Source: Phyllostachys edulis (taxonomy: Eukaryota > Streptophyta > Magnoliopsida > Poales > Poaceae). Taken from it: 64,000 bases of DNA. Location of the stretch: the NCBI GenBank assembly GCA_036346405.1, contig CM070562.1, positions 111,760,412 to 111,824,411 of the forward strand, written 5' to 3'. Below, one piece after another: positions 21,669 to 34,295 of the stretch. Position 1 is the first letter of the stretch. Every line of letters begins with the position of its first letter. A model generated the notes under the pieces. That model was not told the origin of the DNA and did no database searches. It was given only the letters and a program-made list of their open reading frames with translations. The position numbers were made by a program, and so were the translations under genes.

Positions 21669-24600
21669 TGAAGGATCTAGACCTATCATTATGTGTTAAT
21701 GGGGTTTTGGTGATTAATGACAAATCTAATTGTGAGACTAACACTTTCATTGATATACATATTGTGTAGTCTTATTTGGATATAAAGGTAATAATCATGA
21801 AGGCATGCATGTGATTAATGACAAATCCAATTCATTGGATAAACAAAAGGAAAATCCAAACAGGTATGCATTCATAATGCTGAATCTATTTGTGAGACTA
21901 ACATTTCTATTTTGTTATATCATGTTTAGTCTCGCTTTGGATATAAAGAATACAAAGTAGAATGAACAAAGAGGTTTGTATTCATATATCTTGTTGCATT
22001 CCTCGGATCCAAAATATATGTTGAACTCCACCAAAAGTCTAACTTGAATATGTGCATATGTTTCATTACACATTTGTGTATGCACACATTTAGGGGAGCT
22101 CAATCTATGTTTTGTGGTTTCATTAGTATTGATCCATATTTCCTTGTCCATATATAATTGGGATCTTTACTTTGAAGCATGTCCTTTGAATATATTTAAC
22201 TTGCATAGTTAATTTATTCATATGAGTATATGAGACTTGTGTAGTTCATATATTCTTGAATATGTTTAACTTATGTAGTTAATATATTCATATGAGTATA
22301 TATATAACTTGTGTAGTTCAGATATACTCATATTCTTGAATATATATAACTTATGTAGTTAGTATATTCAAGTATGTATATAAGACTTGTGTAGTCTATA
22401 TACACTTATATGTGAGTATAACATAACTTGTGTAGTTTATGTGTGCTCACATATTCTTGAATATGCTTAACTTATGTAGTTAATCTATTCATAAGAGTGT
22501 ATAAGACTTGTGTAGTCTAGATATACTTATATGTGAGTATAGCATAACTTGTGTAGTTCATGTGTACTCACATATCTTTGAATATGTTTAACTTATGTAG
22601 TTAATATATTCATATGAGTATATGAGACTTATGTAGTTTATGTATGCTCATGCATTCATGAGTACATACGACTTGTGTAGTTCAGATACACTCATGTTGA
22701 GTATATATAACTTATGTAGTGCTTATATACTCATACCTATTTACATTCAATTATTTGTTATTGAAGTGGTTATCATCAATTACCAATGAGGGAAAGATTG
22801 TGGTATCTTGTCCCGCCATTATGAGTTAATGGTATGTTGTGGTAATTAATGATAATCATATTGTGGAACTAACGCTTTCTCCTTGAGTTGGATGAATAGG
22901 TTGAGTTCCATGTGGTTGACGACTTGGGATGACATCATGTGTTGATTGTCATCAAGTCAAGTCAAGAGGAGAATGCATCATGTGTTGATGCATATCGAGA
23001 AGATCATCATGTGTTGATGATATCGAAGTGAAGAGTGCATCATGTGTTGATGCATATCAAGACTTCGGGATGGTAGATGTCATCATGTGTTGATGAGCAT
23101 CAAGTCAAGATCCCGGTGAAGCTTCATCATGTGTTGATGAAGATCAAGTAAGGATGCATCATGAGTTGATGCATATCAAGTCAAGAACCCGGAGTTGAAG
23201 CAAGGATGTGCGTCATCAAGCTTCAAGTGTTTGCGCAAGGCAAAGGTATGACTAGCTAGGGCTAAGGATGTGTTCCTAGTCTTTTACCGGTCTCGGTGTT
23301 TGGTTGGGAGACCGGATTGCTAGTATAGGTTGCCGTACTATTAAGAGGGGTCTTTGACTAGTAGCTTGAGTTTGTCATGTGTTGATAGCTCATTGTGTTT
23401 GCTCTAGCTCACTTTAACATGTTGCCAATATTTGCGAATGTGTTTTGCAAATAGTTGTGGCTCATGGTTAATCCTTGTAGCATGTGACTTAAGTTTGCGA
23501 ACGCGCTTTTGCAAATGGTGTAAGTCCATGTACCTTATTCCTTGTGGTGTGATTCTAAAAGTGTGCAAATGTGTTTTGCAACTTGTTGAGAATCTCACTT
23601 GAATCCTTGTTTGCATCGTATGCGTCAATTTCGCAAATGTGTTTTGCAAATTGAGTTGAAGCGGTGCAATTGGTGGGATATTCTAAAAGTGTGCAAATGT
23701 GTTTTGCAACTTGTTGAGAATCTTACCTTTGAACCCTTGTTTGCATTGCGCATCAAATTGGCGAATGTGTTTTGCAATTTGAGTTGAAGCGAATGCAATC
23801 TGTTTCTCAGAAAATCGGATGAACCGACGTGTTGTGAGCGAGACGACCGGATGCGGTCATACCGAGCTTGTACAAAGAAGACGACCAAGAATCGCTGAGC
23901 ATGCGTTGCTCGTTGAGGAGCGGTAGTACCAACAGTAATCGAGCGGTACGACCGTAGTCCCGTTGTTCCGATTATTTCGTGGCGGTTCAAGTTTTCCGAG
24001 AAGATGCATTTGTTGCAAGTCTTTGGCTTTGAGAAACCCTTGGAGCGGTACGACCGCAGTTGCTTTGGCGGTACGACCGCGATGCGGTTCGACCGTATTT
24101 TTGGTGCGGTTGGGAAATTCCAGAACAAGTGTTCTTGGGACTTAGCCGCATTTGGCGCCTTTGTGGAGCGGCACGACCGCAGCTTGTTTGTGCGGTTGTA
24201 CCGATTATTGCGGCACGACCGGCCTTAGTTGGCGGTCGTTCGATTTGGTGACCAACGGCTAGTTTTATAGCCGTTGAGGAAAAGCGTCACGACCGCCCCA
24301 TAACGGCGGCCGTTCCGATTTCCTAACTTTTTCAAGAGACTTTGTCCCAACGGCTAGTTTGTGTGTGGGCTATAAATACCCACCTTGGCCGTGTGAGGGA
24401 GAGTTGTCGGTGCCCCTTTGAGTTCTATTGAGCTAGTGCAAGCCTCTCATACTCTTTTGTGCATGTGTTGCACTTAGTGAGGTTAGAGAGCAAACCCTAA
24501 GTGCATGTGTTGCCTTAGGTTGTGGATTTCAGATCCATAGAGCTTTGACACTTGATTGGTTCAAGTGAGAGTTAGAGTCTTGTTACTCTTGGTGTTTGCC

Positions 24601-25168
24601 GACACCTAGACGGCGTGGAGGCGTCGTGGCGCGTGAGCTTCTCAAAGAAGATTGTGAGAAGACCCAGGCGGTTTGTGAGTGGCGTGGTGCTCGCCATCTC
24701 CTGAGTGGAGGAAAGAGCAACCCAAGTGGAGCGAGGTGTTTGATCCTGAGGAAGGCTTAATTGTGGAGCCGCCCAATTAGTTTGGGTTTCTCAACGTGAT
24801 TATGGGAGACCGCAAGTCTCCCACCACCACCAGTAAAACATAATCGTGTCATTGTGGTTTGCATTCTTGAGCTTTACTATATTGCAATTTATATACCTTG
24901 TATTAAATTGCTTATTCATTGTGTATGAATGCTTATATTGCTTAGTGCCATTCACCTTGCTAGAATTGATTGATTACAAGTCATATGCTTAATTGTTATA
25001 TTTGTCAATAGACTTGTATTGTTGGTGCACTTAGGGGAACCTAGTTGATTTAGGCTTTAATTGTGCAAAATCGTATTTGTATTAGCTTCCGCATTAGAAA
25101 TCGGTTTTAGAGCCTAAGGAATTTTAAAACGCCTATTCACCCCTCTAGTCGGCCACCTCGATCTTACA
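21669..25168 (+). repeat. E3 5' LTR with four arrays of short palindromic repeats
   Basis: TG...CA termini, about 3.5 kb. In order: 22190-22740, thirteen copies of ACTTRTGTAGT spaced about 35-55 bases; 22930-23180, seven copies of CATCATGTGTTGATG-type hairpins; 23420-23790, six copies of a GTGTTTTGCAA unit with palindromic edges; 23820-24320, a dozen or so GCGGTACGACCGC-like units. Then follow a TATA box and leader. Confidence 0.9.
24371..24378 (+). promoter_or_regulatory. TATA box of the E3 5' LTR
   Basis: TATAAATA in the context GGGCTATAAATACCCACC, about 790 bases before the LTR end. The same motif recurs in the 3' LTR at 32328-32335. Transcription would start about 30 bases downstream and run into gag. 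Prediction from motif only. Confidence 0.6.
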
Positions 25169-25170
25169 AG

Positions 25171-25181
25171 TGGTATCGAGC
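25171..25181 (+). other. E3 primer-binding site
   Basis: TGGTATCGAGC, two bases after the 5' LTR, matches the complement of the initiator Met-tRNA 3' end apart from one missing base (usual TGGTATCAGAGC). Confidence 0.8.
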
Positions 25182-25224
25182 TTGGTCTCTCATTTATTAG
25201 ACTTAACCGCCTAGAGAGTAAAGG

Positions 25225-26796
25225 ATGGCGACTAGTAAAATTGTGCACCTAGGTGAAGCACCTAAATTTGATGGCACAAATTATGCTCATTGGAAAATCC
25301 GCATGTCATGTTATTTTAAGGCCATGGGCCTAAATATATGGCGGATTGTAGATGTTGGCTTTTCTCCTCCATTGGATCAACATGCTCCAACAAATGAGGA
25401 AGAGAAATGCTTACATCTCGACGCCAAGCAACTAACGCTTTATTTAGTGCTTTGAGTGTAGATGTGTTTGATGCCGATGTGATCTCAAAATGTTCATAAG
25501 ATGTGGACCTATCTTCAAGAATATTATGAAAGGTCCATTTCAACAAATGAGGATTGCATACAAGAGTGGACGTTGGGAGAAGAATGCTCAATCTCAAACT
25601 CCGATGATGAAAAGTCCACAAGCTCTTCCACATCAACCTCTAGCTCCGACAATGATGAATCCTCAACTCCATCAACTTCGCCTCATTGCTTTATGGCAAA
25701 AGGTAAAAAGAAGGTAAATAATGATGACGATGATAATGATGAGCCTTCAGATGATGAGTTGATTGATATACTAGAAGAGCAAAATGTTTTTATGGGAAAG
25801 GAGGTTTCAAAATTCAAAGCTTTGAAGAAAGAATTTAACTTGCTTCAAGAAAATTATGAAGTTTTAAAAAATGAACATGAAACCCTCCTTCTTAAAACTT
25901 ATACTTGCTCTAAAGTGGATATAGGAATTACATGTGATCTATTAGATGATTTGCCTTGTATTGCTCCTATATCTTGCAATTCATCTAAAATTAATGTATC
26001 CACTTCTTGTGATGATTTAATTGATGGGCCTAGTTGCTCAAAATTAGATGCACCTATTTCCTCTATACTTGTTGAGACTAACCTTGTAGAGGAAAACAAA
26101 AAGCTCAAGGCCCAAGTCTCAAGTTTGAAGAATGACTTGGATAGAAGCTATAAAGGGAAGGCTACTCTCGATGAAATATTGAGCAAGCAAATATGCTTAC
26201 AAGATAAGAGTGGCATTGGATTTACTCCCAAGAAGAAAAAGGAAAATAGCAAGATGAGGCACAATGCAAGACACACGAAGAATATTAAGTGCCTTAATTG
26301 TCATGAGAAGGGTCACATTGCCTCCGTGATGCCCTAACAAGAAGAATGACAAAGGAGGACTTGGTCTCACCGCCAAGAAGAAGGTGAAGAGCATTCCAAA
26401 GCAAGATAGAAAACAAGTCAACAATATCAAGTGCTTTGATGCAAGAAGAATGGTCACATTGCCTCGGTGTGTCCAAATCAAAAGGATGTCAAGTCAAGAC
26501 ATTCAAAGAAGAGGCAAGCCGAATTGAGCAAGATAAGAAGACATCAAGGGAAGCAAAAGCCCTACTTGCTACAATTGCGGGAGAAAGGACATTTTAGTAA
26601 AGAATGTCCCAAAGGTATCACTCCTAAGCCTATCATCTATAATGATCATTATTTGCTTAGGAAGGATAAATATGGCAATGTGTTTGCTAGGAATGTTAGT
26701 TTACATAAAACTAATGCTAGGGCCATTTGGGTGCTCAAATCTATTGTGACTAATATTCAAGGACCCAACCGAGTGTGGGTACCAAAATGCGCTTAA
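25225..26796 (+). pseudogene. E3 gag remnant with CCHC zinc knuckles
   Basis: 25225-25455 encodes the copia-type gag start (GEAPKFDGTNYAHWKIRMSC). After a break, 25501-26337 continues in another frame (MWTYLQEYYERS, a Ser/Asp-rich acidic stretch, a Leu/Lys-rich coiled-coil-like region), up to a zinc knuckle CLNCHEKGHIA. A further frame change precedes 26467-26796, which holds a damaged knuckle region, EKGHFSKECPKG, and ends NRVWVPKCA then a stop. At least three reading-frame breaks are present, so it is not translated whole. In intact relatives this protein packages the RNA; protease should follow directly but is absent. Confidence 0.8.
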
Positions 26797-28075
26797 ATGA
26801 TTAAATAGGTACTTGGAGAAGCATTGGAGGTTTGGCTCATATATGAAGAGGTGGATTCCATCATATACAAAATTGGAGCCAAGCTTAAGGAAGATAAATT
26901 CATATCATAAACCAATGCTATCTCGGTAACAAGTATTTACATTGAAGTATCTAGCCCTTATACCTTGTGTAGGTTGCATTCATGTAAAATCTTAAAAAGG
27001 GTTGTTCTTGCTCTTGTGCTAATTCGTTGTTATTAATTTCTTGAGCAAGTTGGTTGTGGCACATTAAGGGGGAGTGCTAAGTCATATATATGTATATCAC
27101 ATCCCTATGTGTGCCCAAATTAATTAAGTGCTAGCAATGTTTTTCAAAATTGAGCCATTTAGCCAAAATTCAAAATTTTGAAATTATTAGTTTAAACTTT
27201 GAAAAACTAGTTGCAAAATGTATACAAATGTTATTCAAATGTTTTGCAAAGGTTGTGGTTCAAGAAAAACCTATTTTAAATGAAAATGAGTTTCTACCCA
27301 AAATTCTAGATCTTAGAAACTTGTTTTTGACCAAAACTAGTTTTTTGTGTAAAATCTATTCTAAAAGGAATTTGACATTTGTCCCAAAAGGAAAAACATA
27401 GAGTTGGCTATTCTAAACAATTTTGGTATTTAAAATATTTCCAAAAGGCCAACCTATCAAAAGTTATTTGATTTTGAAATTCATCCAAAATTCAAGGTTG
27501 ACCTAAGTGATCACTTTCTAGCACTTAAGTGAGTTTTGCCATATGAACCAAAATTATTCACATGAAAAGGTCCATAATGGTATTCATAACTCACACATGA
27601 AATTTGATGCTTTAATTTCCTCATTTGCTCAAATTTGACTTCTTGTATAGAAATTTCTCAAAAATGAGTTTTATTTGCAAAATCAAAAGACTAATTCATA
27701 AAAACTATATTCATTGTTGTTTCTATCTCCAATCTAATGCATAATGATCCTAGATATATTTATTTGAATACTAAAACAATGATCATTTGCAAAATTTCCT
27801 ATTCCTTGATCTATTCCTCGGCTCAGAGAATCGGAACAACCGGAGTTATTCGCATAGACAACCTATTTTCGCACGACCGCCTTTGCACGGCGGACGAATC
27901 GAAGAACGGTATGACCGCAATTGAACTGCGGTTGTACCGATTTTGTTGTTTTTGCAAATCAATTAATTCCATTTCAATTCTAAATCTTTTGATCGCCTCC
28001 CTCATGTCAAGATTGATCCTTGTTATCCTTGCAAGCTACTCACTACTAATTGTCCTTGATTGCAAGTGCAATTAT
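26797..28075 (+). other. E3 internal noncoding region, part 1
   Basis: AT-rich sequence without recognisable pol motifs. A short GCGGT...ACCG palindromic stretch at 27840-27950 resembles the fourth LTR array, suggesting exchange between LTR and internal region. Confidence 0.5.
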
Positions 28076-28870
28076 TCAAGTGGTATCCTTTCCAAGAGTA
28101 GCTTCTCAAAATCATCTTGACATCGAATAGATTCAAATCTAAATCTTTTGGCTATCCTCTCAAGTCAAGTTGATCCTCGTAATCCTTGCAAGCTACCCAC
28201 TCATGCTTTGTTGACTCCAAATACCATTTTGATCCTTGTGATATGTTTATCATTCAAGTGGTATTCCTTTAAGTGGTAGCACCTTTTGATCATCTTGATC
28301 TAGGCATGGAATTCATATTACTTATGTTTACAAGTGGTATTCTTCAAATGATATCATCTTGTCTTTATAAGTGGTATTCTTTCTAGTGATATCCTTCAAG
28401 TGGTATACTTCTTATACCCACCTACAAGTGATATCTTTTTCAATCCTTGCCAATCAATTCTTTTCAAACCAAGCTCTCTCCGATACCTAAAATTCATGAT
28501 ATATCTTTTTCATGTGGTATCTCTCCGATACGTTCATTTCATGGTATATGTTTTTTCAAGTGGTATCTCTCTTAAAGTAATCTTCTCTCCAAGTGGTACC
28601 AAGTGTCTACAAATGGAATTAATTATTCTTGGTATCATCTTTTCTCTCAAGTGATTCACTCGTTCTCTCTTCTCTTTGGATGCTTTCTTTGAAGATCATT
28701 GCAAGAGAAGTTCAAACACCTTGAGATTTCAAGTCTTGTCGACGATGTTCTCTACAAGTGGTATCAACATATGGATTTACAAGTGATATCTACGAGTATT
28801 ATTTACAAGTGGTATCTACATGTATTACCAACAAGTGGTATTGTCGACTCATGGTATCTACAAATGTCAG
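28076..28870 (+). repeat. Array of primer-site-like CAAGTGGTATC motifs in E3
   Basis: CAAGTGGTATC or a close variant occurs about a dozen times, for example near 28077, 28255, 28333, 28409, 28557, 28755, 28806 and 28831. This is the phrase that spans the LTR end and primer-binding site (ACAAGTGGTATCGAGC at 25167-25181). Confidence 0.75.
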
Positions 28871-29624
28871 ATAAGGATTATCTTACAAGTGGATACACAT
28901 AAAGACATTGGGGAGAATGCTTTTGTGCCTAATGTCAAAAGAGAGAATTTTTGGATGCAAATCAAAGATCAAGTGGAAGAAGTAGAAGTCATCTTAAGTA
29001 TTGGATGGACATATTTCAAAAGGATGACAAAGAGGAGATAGTTGGATAAAGGAAGCTTTTATGTGTCAAAAGCAAAGATATGGATTGGACAAAGAAAACC
29101 TTTGTGTGTCAAAGGAGAAGAATGTCCAAAAGGAACCTTTGTGTAAGGGAAGTTTTCCTAAAAAGTTTTTGAAAACCTAATTGAAGAATGTTTTGATTTT
29201 TAAAATGGGTATATCATTATATGGGAAAACCAATTTGAAAAGACACCCTTAAGGCTTCGATTTATTTTGGATTCATTGTTGTTCTATGCCAAAAGGAAAA
29301 TAAAACTCGCTTTTATTGCCTAGCTCATAAGTTTTGCAAAGACTCTCCTTTTACTTGAGATTTATTTCGGTTTTGGTGCTTAATGCCAAAAGGGGAGAAT
29401 TTGTATGAGCTACATTTGGATGTTCATTTGGTTGAGCTTTATCTAGGGGGAGAGAATCAAGAGTGAGAATCTTGTGGTGCCAAAAGTGAAAGTTTACCAA
29501 GATTCTCTTGTCATTTCAATGCATGCATATAGTCAAATAGCCTAATTGATTATCCTATGTTGACTTATATCCAAATGTTCTCATTTATAAAGGATTTGTC
29601 ATCAATCACCAAAAAGGGGGAGAT
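28871..29624 (+). other. E3 internal noncoding region, part 2, and polypurine tract
   Basis: No coding domain. Phrases such as GTGCCAAAAGG and CCAAAAGG recur. The tract AAAAAGGGGGAGAT at 29611-29624 directly precedes the 3' LTR and would prime plus-strand synthesis. Confidence 0.7.
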
Positions 29625-32600
29625 TGAAGGATCTAGACCTATCATTATGTGTTAATGGGGTTTTGATGATTAATGACAAATCTAATTGTGAGACTAACAC
29701 TTTCATTGATATACATATTGTGTAGTCTTATTTGGATATAAAGGTAATAATCATGAAGGCATGCATGTGATTAATGACAAATCCAATTCATTGGATAAAC
29801 AAAAGGAAAATCCAAACAGGTATGCATTCATAATGCTGAATCTATTTGTGAGACTAACATTTCTATTTTGTTATATCATGTTTAGTCTCGTTTGGATATA
29901 AAGAATACAAAGTAGAATGAACAAAGAGGTTTGTATTCATATATCTTGTTGCATTCCTCGGATCCAAAATATATGTTGAACTCCACCAAAAGTCTAACTT
30001 GAATATGTGCATATGTTTCCATTACACATTTGTGTATGCACACATTTAGGGGGAGCTCAATCTATGTTTTGTGGTTTCATTAGTATTGATCCATATTTCC
30101 TTGTCCATATATAATTGGGATCTTTACTTTGAAGCATGTCCTTTGAATATATTTAACTTGCATAGTTAATTTATTCATATGAGTATATGAGACTTGTGTA
30201 GTTCATATATTCTTGAATATGTTTAACTTATGTAGTTAATATATTCATATGAGTATATATATAACTTGTGTAGTTCGTATATACTCATATTCTTGAATAT
30301 ATATAACTTATGTAGTTAGTATATTCAAGTATGTATATAAGACTTGTGTAGTCTATATACACTTATATGTGAGTATAACATAACTTGTGTAGTTTATGTG
30401 TGCTCACATATTCTTGAATATGCTTAACTTATGTAGTTAATCTATTCATAAGAGTGTATAAGACTTGTGTAGTCTAGATATACTTATATGTGAGTATAGC
30501 ATAACTTGTGTAGTTCATGTGTACTCACATATCTTTGAATATGTTTAACTTATGTAGTTAATATATTCATATGAGTATATGAGACTTATGTAGTTTATGT
30601 ATGCTCATGCATTCATGAGTACATACGACTTGTGTAGTTCAGATACACTCATGTTGAGTATATATAACTTATGTAGTGCTTATATACTCATACCTATTTA
30701 CATTCAATTATTTGTTATTGAAGTGGTTATCATCAATTACCAATGAGGAAAGATTGTGGTATCTTGTCCCGCCATTATGAGTTAATGGTATGTTGTGGTA
30801 ATTAATGATAATCATATTGTGGAACTAACGTTTCTCCTTGAGTTGGATGAATAGGTTGAGTTCCATGTGGTTGACGACTTGGGATGACATCATGTGTTGA
30901 TTGTCATCAAGTCAAGTCAAGAGGAGAATGCATCATGTGTTGATGCATATCGAGAAGATCATCATGTGTTGATGATATCGAAGTGAAGAGTGCATCATGT
31001 GTTGATGCATATCAAGACTCGGGATGGTAGATGTCATCATGTGTTGATGAGCATCAAGTCAAGATCCCGAAGTGAAGCTTCATCATGTGTTGATGAAGAT
31101 CAAGTAAGGATGCATCATGAGTTGATGCATATCAAGTCAAGAACCCGGAGTTGAAGCAAGGATGTGCGTCATCAAGCTTCAAGTGTTTGCGCAAGGCAAA
31201 GGTATGACTAGCTAGGGCTAAGGATGTGTTCCTAGTCTTTTACCGGTCTCGGTGTTTGGTTGGGAGACCGGATTGCTAGTATAGGTTGCCGTACTATTAA
31301 GAGGGGTCTTTGACTAGTAGCTTGAGTTTGTCATGTGTTGATAGCTCATTGTGTTTGCTCTAGCTCACTTTAACATGTTGCCAATATTTGCGAATGTGTT
31401 TTGCAAATAGTTGTGGCTCATGGTTAATCCTTGTAGCATGTGACTTAAGTTTGCGAACGCGCTTTTGCAAATGGTGTAAGTCCATGTACCTTATTCCTTG
31501 TGGTGTGATTCTAAAAGTGTGCAAATGTGTTTTGCAACTTGTTGAGAATCTCACTTGAATCCTTGTTTGCATCGTCGTCAATTTCGCAAATGTGTTTTGC
31601 AAATTGAGTTGAAGCGAAGTGCAATTGGTGGGATATTCTAAAAGTGTGCAAATGTGTTTTGCAACTTGTTGAGAATCTTACCTTTGAACCCTTGTTTGCA
31701 TTAGCGCATCAAATTGGCGAATGTGTTTTGCAATTTGAGTTGAAGCGAATGCAATCTGTTTTCTCAGAAAATCGGATGAACCGACGTGTTGTGAGCGGAC
31801 GACCGGATGCGGTCATACCGAGCTTGTATAGCGCACGACGATCAAGAATCGCTGAGCATGCGTTGCTCGTTGAGGAGCGTAGTACCGGCGTGTATCGAGC
31901 GGTACGACCGTAGTCCGGTTGTTCCGATTATTTCGTGGCGGTTCAAGTTTTCCGGAGAAGATGCATTTGTTGCAAGTCTTTGGCTTTGAGAAACCCTTGA
32001 GCGGATGCGACCGCGAAGTTGCTTTTATGTACGACGCGATGCGGTTCGACCGTATTTTTGGTGCGGTTGGGAAATTCCGAACAAGTGTTCTTGGGACTTA
32101 GCCGCATTTGGCGCCTTTGTGGAGCGATACGACCGCAGCTTGTTTGTGCGGTTGTACCGATTGTTGCGGCACGACCGGCCTTAGTTGGCGGTCGTTCGAT
32201 TTGGTGACCAACGGCTAGTTTTATAGCCGTTGAGGAAAGGCGGCACGACCGCCCCATAACGGCGGCCGTTCGATTTCCTAACTTTTTCAACAGACTTTGT
32301 CCCAACGGCTAGTTTGTGTGTGTGGGCTATAAATACCCACCTTGGCCGTGTGAGGAGAGTTGTCGGTGCCCCTTGAGTTCTATTGAGCTAGTGCAAGCCT
32401 CTCATACTCTTTTGTGCATGTGTTGCACTTAGTGAGGTTAGAGAGCAAACCCTAAGTGCATGTGTTGCCTTAGGTTGTGGATTTCAGATCCATAGAGCTT
32501 TGACACTTGATTGGTTCAAGTGAGAGTTAGAGTCTTGTTACTCTTGGTGTTTGCCGACACCTAGACTGGCGTGAGGCGTCGTGTGGCCGGTGAGCTTCTC

Positions 32601-33130
32601 AAAGAAGATTGTGAGAAGACCCAAGGCGGTTTGTGAGTGGCGTGGTGCTCGCCATCTCCTGAGTGGAGGAAAGAGCAACCCAAGTGGGCGAGGTGTTTGA
32701 TCCTCGAGGAAGGCTTAATTCGTGGAGCCGCCCAATTAGTTTGGGTTTCTCAACGTGGATTATGGGAGACCGCAAGTCTCCGACCACCACGAGAAAACAT
32801 AATCGTGTCATTGTGGTTTGCATTCTTGAGTTTACTATATTGCAATTTATATACCTTGTATTAAATTGCTTATTCATTGTGTATGAATGCTTATATTGCT
32901 TAGTGCCATTCACCTTGCTAGAATTGATTGATTACAAGTCATATGCTTAATTGTTATATTTGTCAATAGACTTGTATTGTTGGTGCACTTAGGGGAACCT
33001 AGTTGATTTAGGCTTTAATTGTGCAAAATCGTATTTGTATTAGCTTCCGCATTAGAAATCGGTTTTAGAGCCTAAGGGAATTTTAAAACGCCTATTCACC
33101 CCCCCTCTAGTCGGCCACCTCGATCTTACA
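29625..33130 (+). repeat. E3 3' LTR
   Basis: 3506 bases, almost identical to the 5' LTR, with the same four arrays (about 30130-30690, 30890-31135, 31380-31745 and 31780-32275) and TATA box. Differences cluster in the GC-rich fourth array. Confidence 0.9.
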
Positions 33131-34295
33131 CAATCCAACCAATTCGCCCCAGTCCAATCCATTTTCATTTTCTTGCTTCCCCAGCAACATTTTCATTCTT
33201 CCATGACATCCCAATGTGATGGTGAAAACATTTAAAACAGTGTTTGGTCATGATGGTAAAGGTTTCCCCAAATCAATACTTTTGGTCTAAGCTTGACTAA
33301 GCACCGCTTTTCAAATGGTTTTGGTTCACACTATTGCATGACCCAAGTTTGATCTAAAGGTGACAATGAGTTCGCCAAAATCAACAGGGCCATACAAAGG
33401 AAGTAGGTATAACTATGAATTTAAACCAGGTATTGAAATACTTGGTAAAAATAAGCATGCATTAAACTTTGAAACTGAACATAATTAAACTGAATTATTG
33501 GGTGCAAAATGATCAAGAGTGTAACTTGCCTCTTGCTTGACAGCTTAAGGATCTACTCTCTCTCACAGCTCTGGCTCTCTGGAAACGTCAAGATCTATAC
33601 GGTCAAAAGAACATATTCAGACCAAGCTCCAAATAAAGAACCAACAGAGACTCAAGCAAAGAACCAAAAGAACTCCAGAGGAACCTCAAATAAAGGCCAT
33701 AGAAATCCAGAAGGTGTCCACCAGGGGAGGTCCTGAGAAGGACACGACCAGCTCAGTGCAGTGGCAAAAACAAGAGTGGAGGAGATCGCCAGGACTCACC
33801 AGGACAAGAAGGAACAATGGATGGAGGGAGGTCGTGGGCAAAGGTCTTCCTCGAAAGCCACCGAAAGGGAGCTAAGATAACGAGTTTGGAGAAAGGTGAT
33901 GTGGTAGAATTTCTTGGTCTAATTGTAGTCAAGGTGGTGAAGAAAACTAGAAATATACGTGTCAAGGATAAGTATAGAAATGGGTCAAAGGTAGGTGAGT
34001 GGCAGGGCAGGTGTCACTACCATTCTGTGCAAAAGGTACAAGGAAGGACAATGTATGTTGCTATGGGAAGGAACAAAGAAAATATCGTGGTACGGCTAAG
34101 TGACCAGATTCAAAGTAAACACCACGATATGGATGCATTTAATGTGACAAGACATGTATTAAATGCCCAAGATATTAACGTGGCGGAGGAAATTTGAATG
34201 ACTAAGACTGGCAGGTGGGGCCAGTCAACTTAGAAACAGTTAGGTCAAGAGGGGAGGTCTTGCCCCGCAGAGGAGGTCTTTGAGGAGGTCCGAGA
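33131..34295 (-). repeat. Element E LTR copy 2, right piece
   Basis: Continues the E LTR from its E3 insertion point and matches 15281-16436. It stops inside the first GGAGGTC units, directly against unrelated sequence, so the element end has been deleted. Confidence 0.85.

Larger units (their letters stand above)
21669..33130 (+). mobile_element. Element E3: young 11.5-kb copia-like retrotransposon with 3.5-kb LTRs and gag only
   Basis: Two near-identical LTRs (21669-25168 and 29625-33130) enclose 4456 bases. The target duplication CAATC is perfect (21664-21668 and 33131-33135), and the empty site is preserved in the other E LTR. The primer-binding site TGGTATCGAGC begins two bases after the LTR (25171). 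A purine tract AAAAAGGGGGAGAT ends at 29624. The internal region holds a broken gag with copia-type features, but no protease, integrase, reverse transcriptase or RNase H. It must have moved using another element's enzymes. Confidence 0.92.
13794..34295 (-). mobile_element. Element E: truncated long-LTR retrotransposon nested in X
   Basis: A full LTR copy (13794-18495) is followed by 1.7 kb of internal sequence (18496-20225) and a second, truncated LTR copy (20226-21668 plus 33131-34295) split by element E3. A purine tract on the minus strand (complement of ACCTACCCCCCTTA at 18497-18510) marks the 3' end of the internal region, so E reads right to left. LTR copy 2 lacks about 17 bases at its left end and everything beyond the position equal to 16436 in copy 1. 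No gag or pol is left. Type is probably Ty3/gypsy-like from the TGTAAC...-type terminus; this is inference. Confidence 0.75.

Noticed and set aside
22930..23180. Regular repeats with hairpin form, CRISPR-like at first sight
   Set aside because: They lie inside an LTR, are duplicated in the other LTR, vary in spacing, and the genome is a plant.
26797..29624. Search for integrase or reverse transcriptase in E3
   Set aside because: No catalytic motifs or collinear fragments found in any frame; the region appears truly noncoding.
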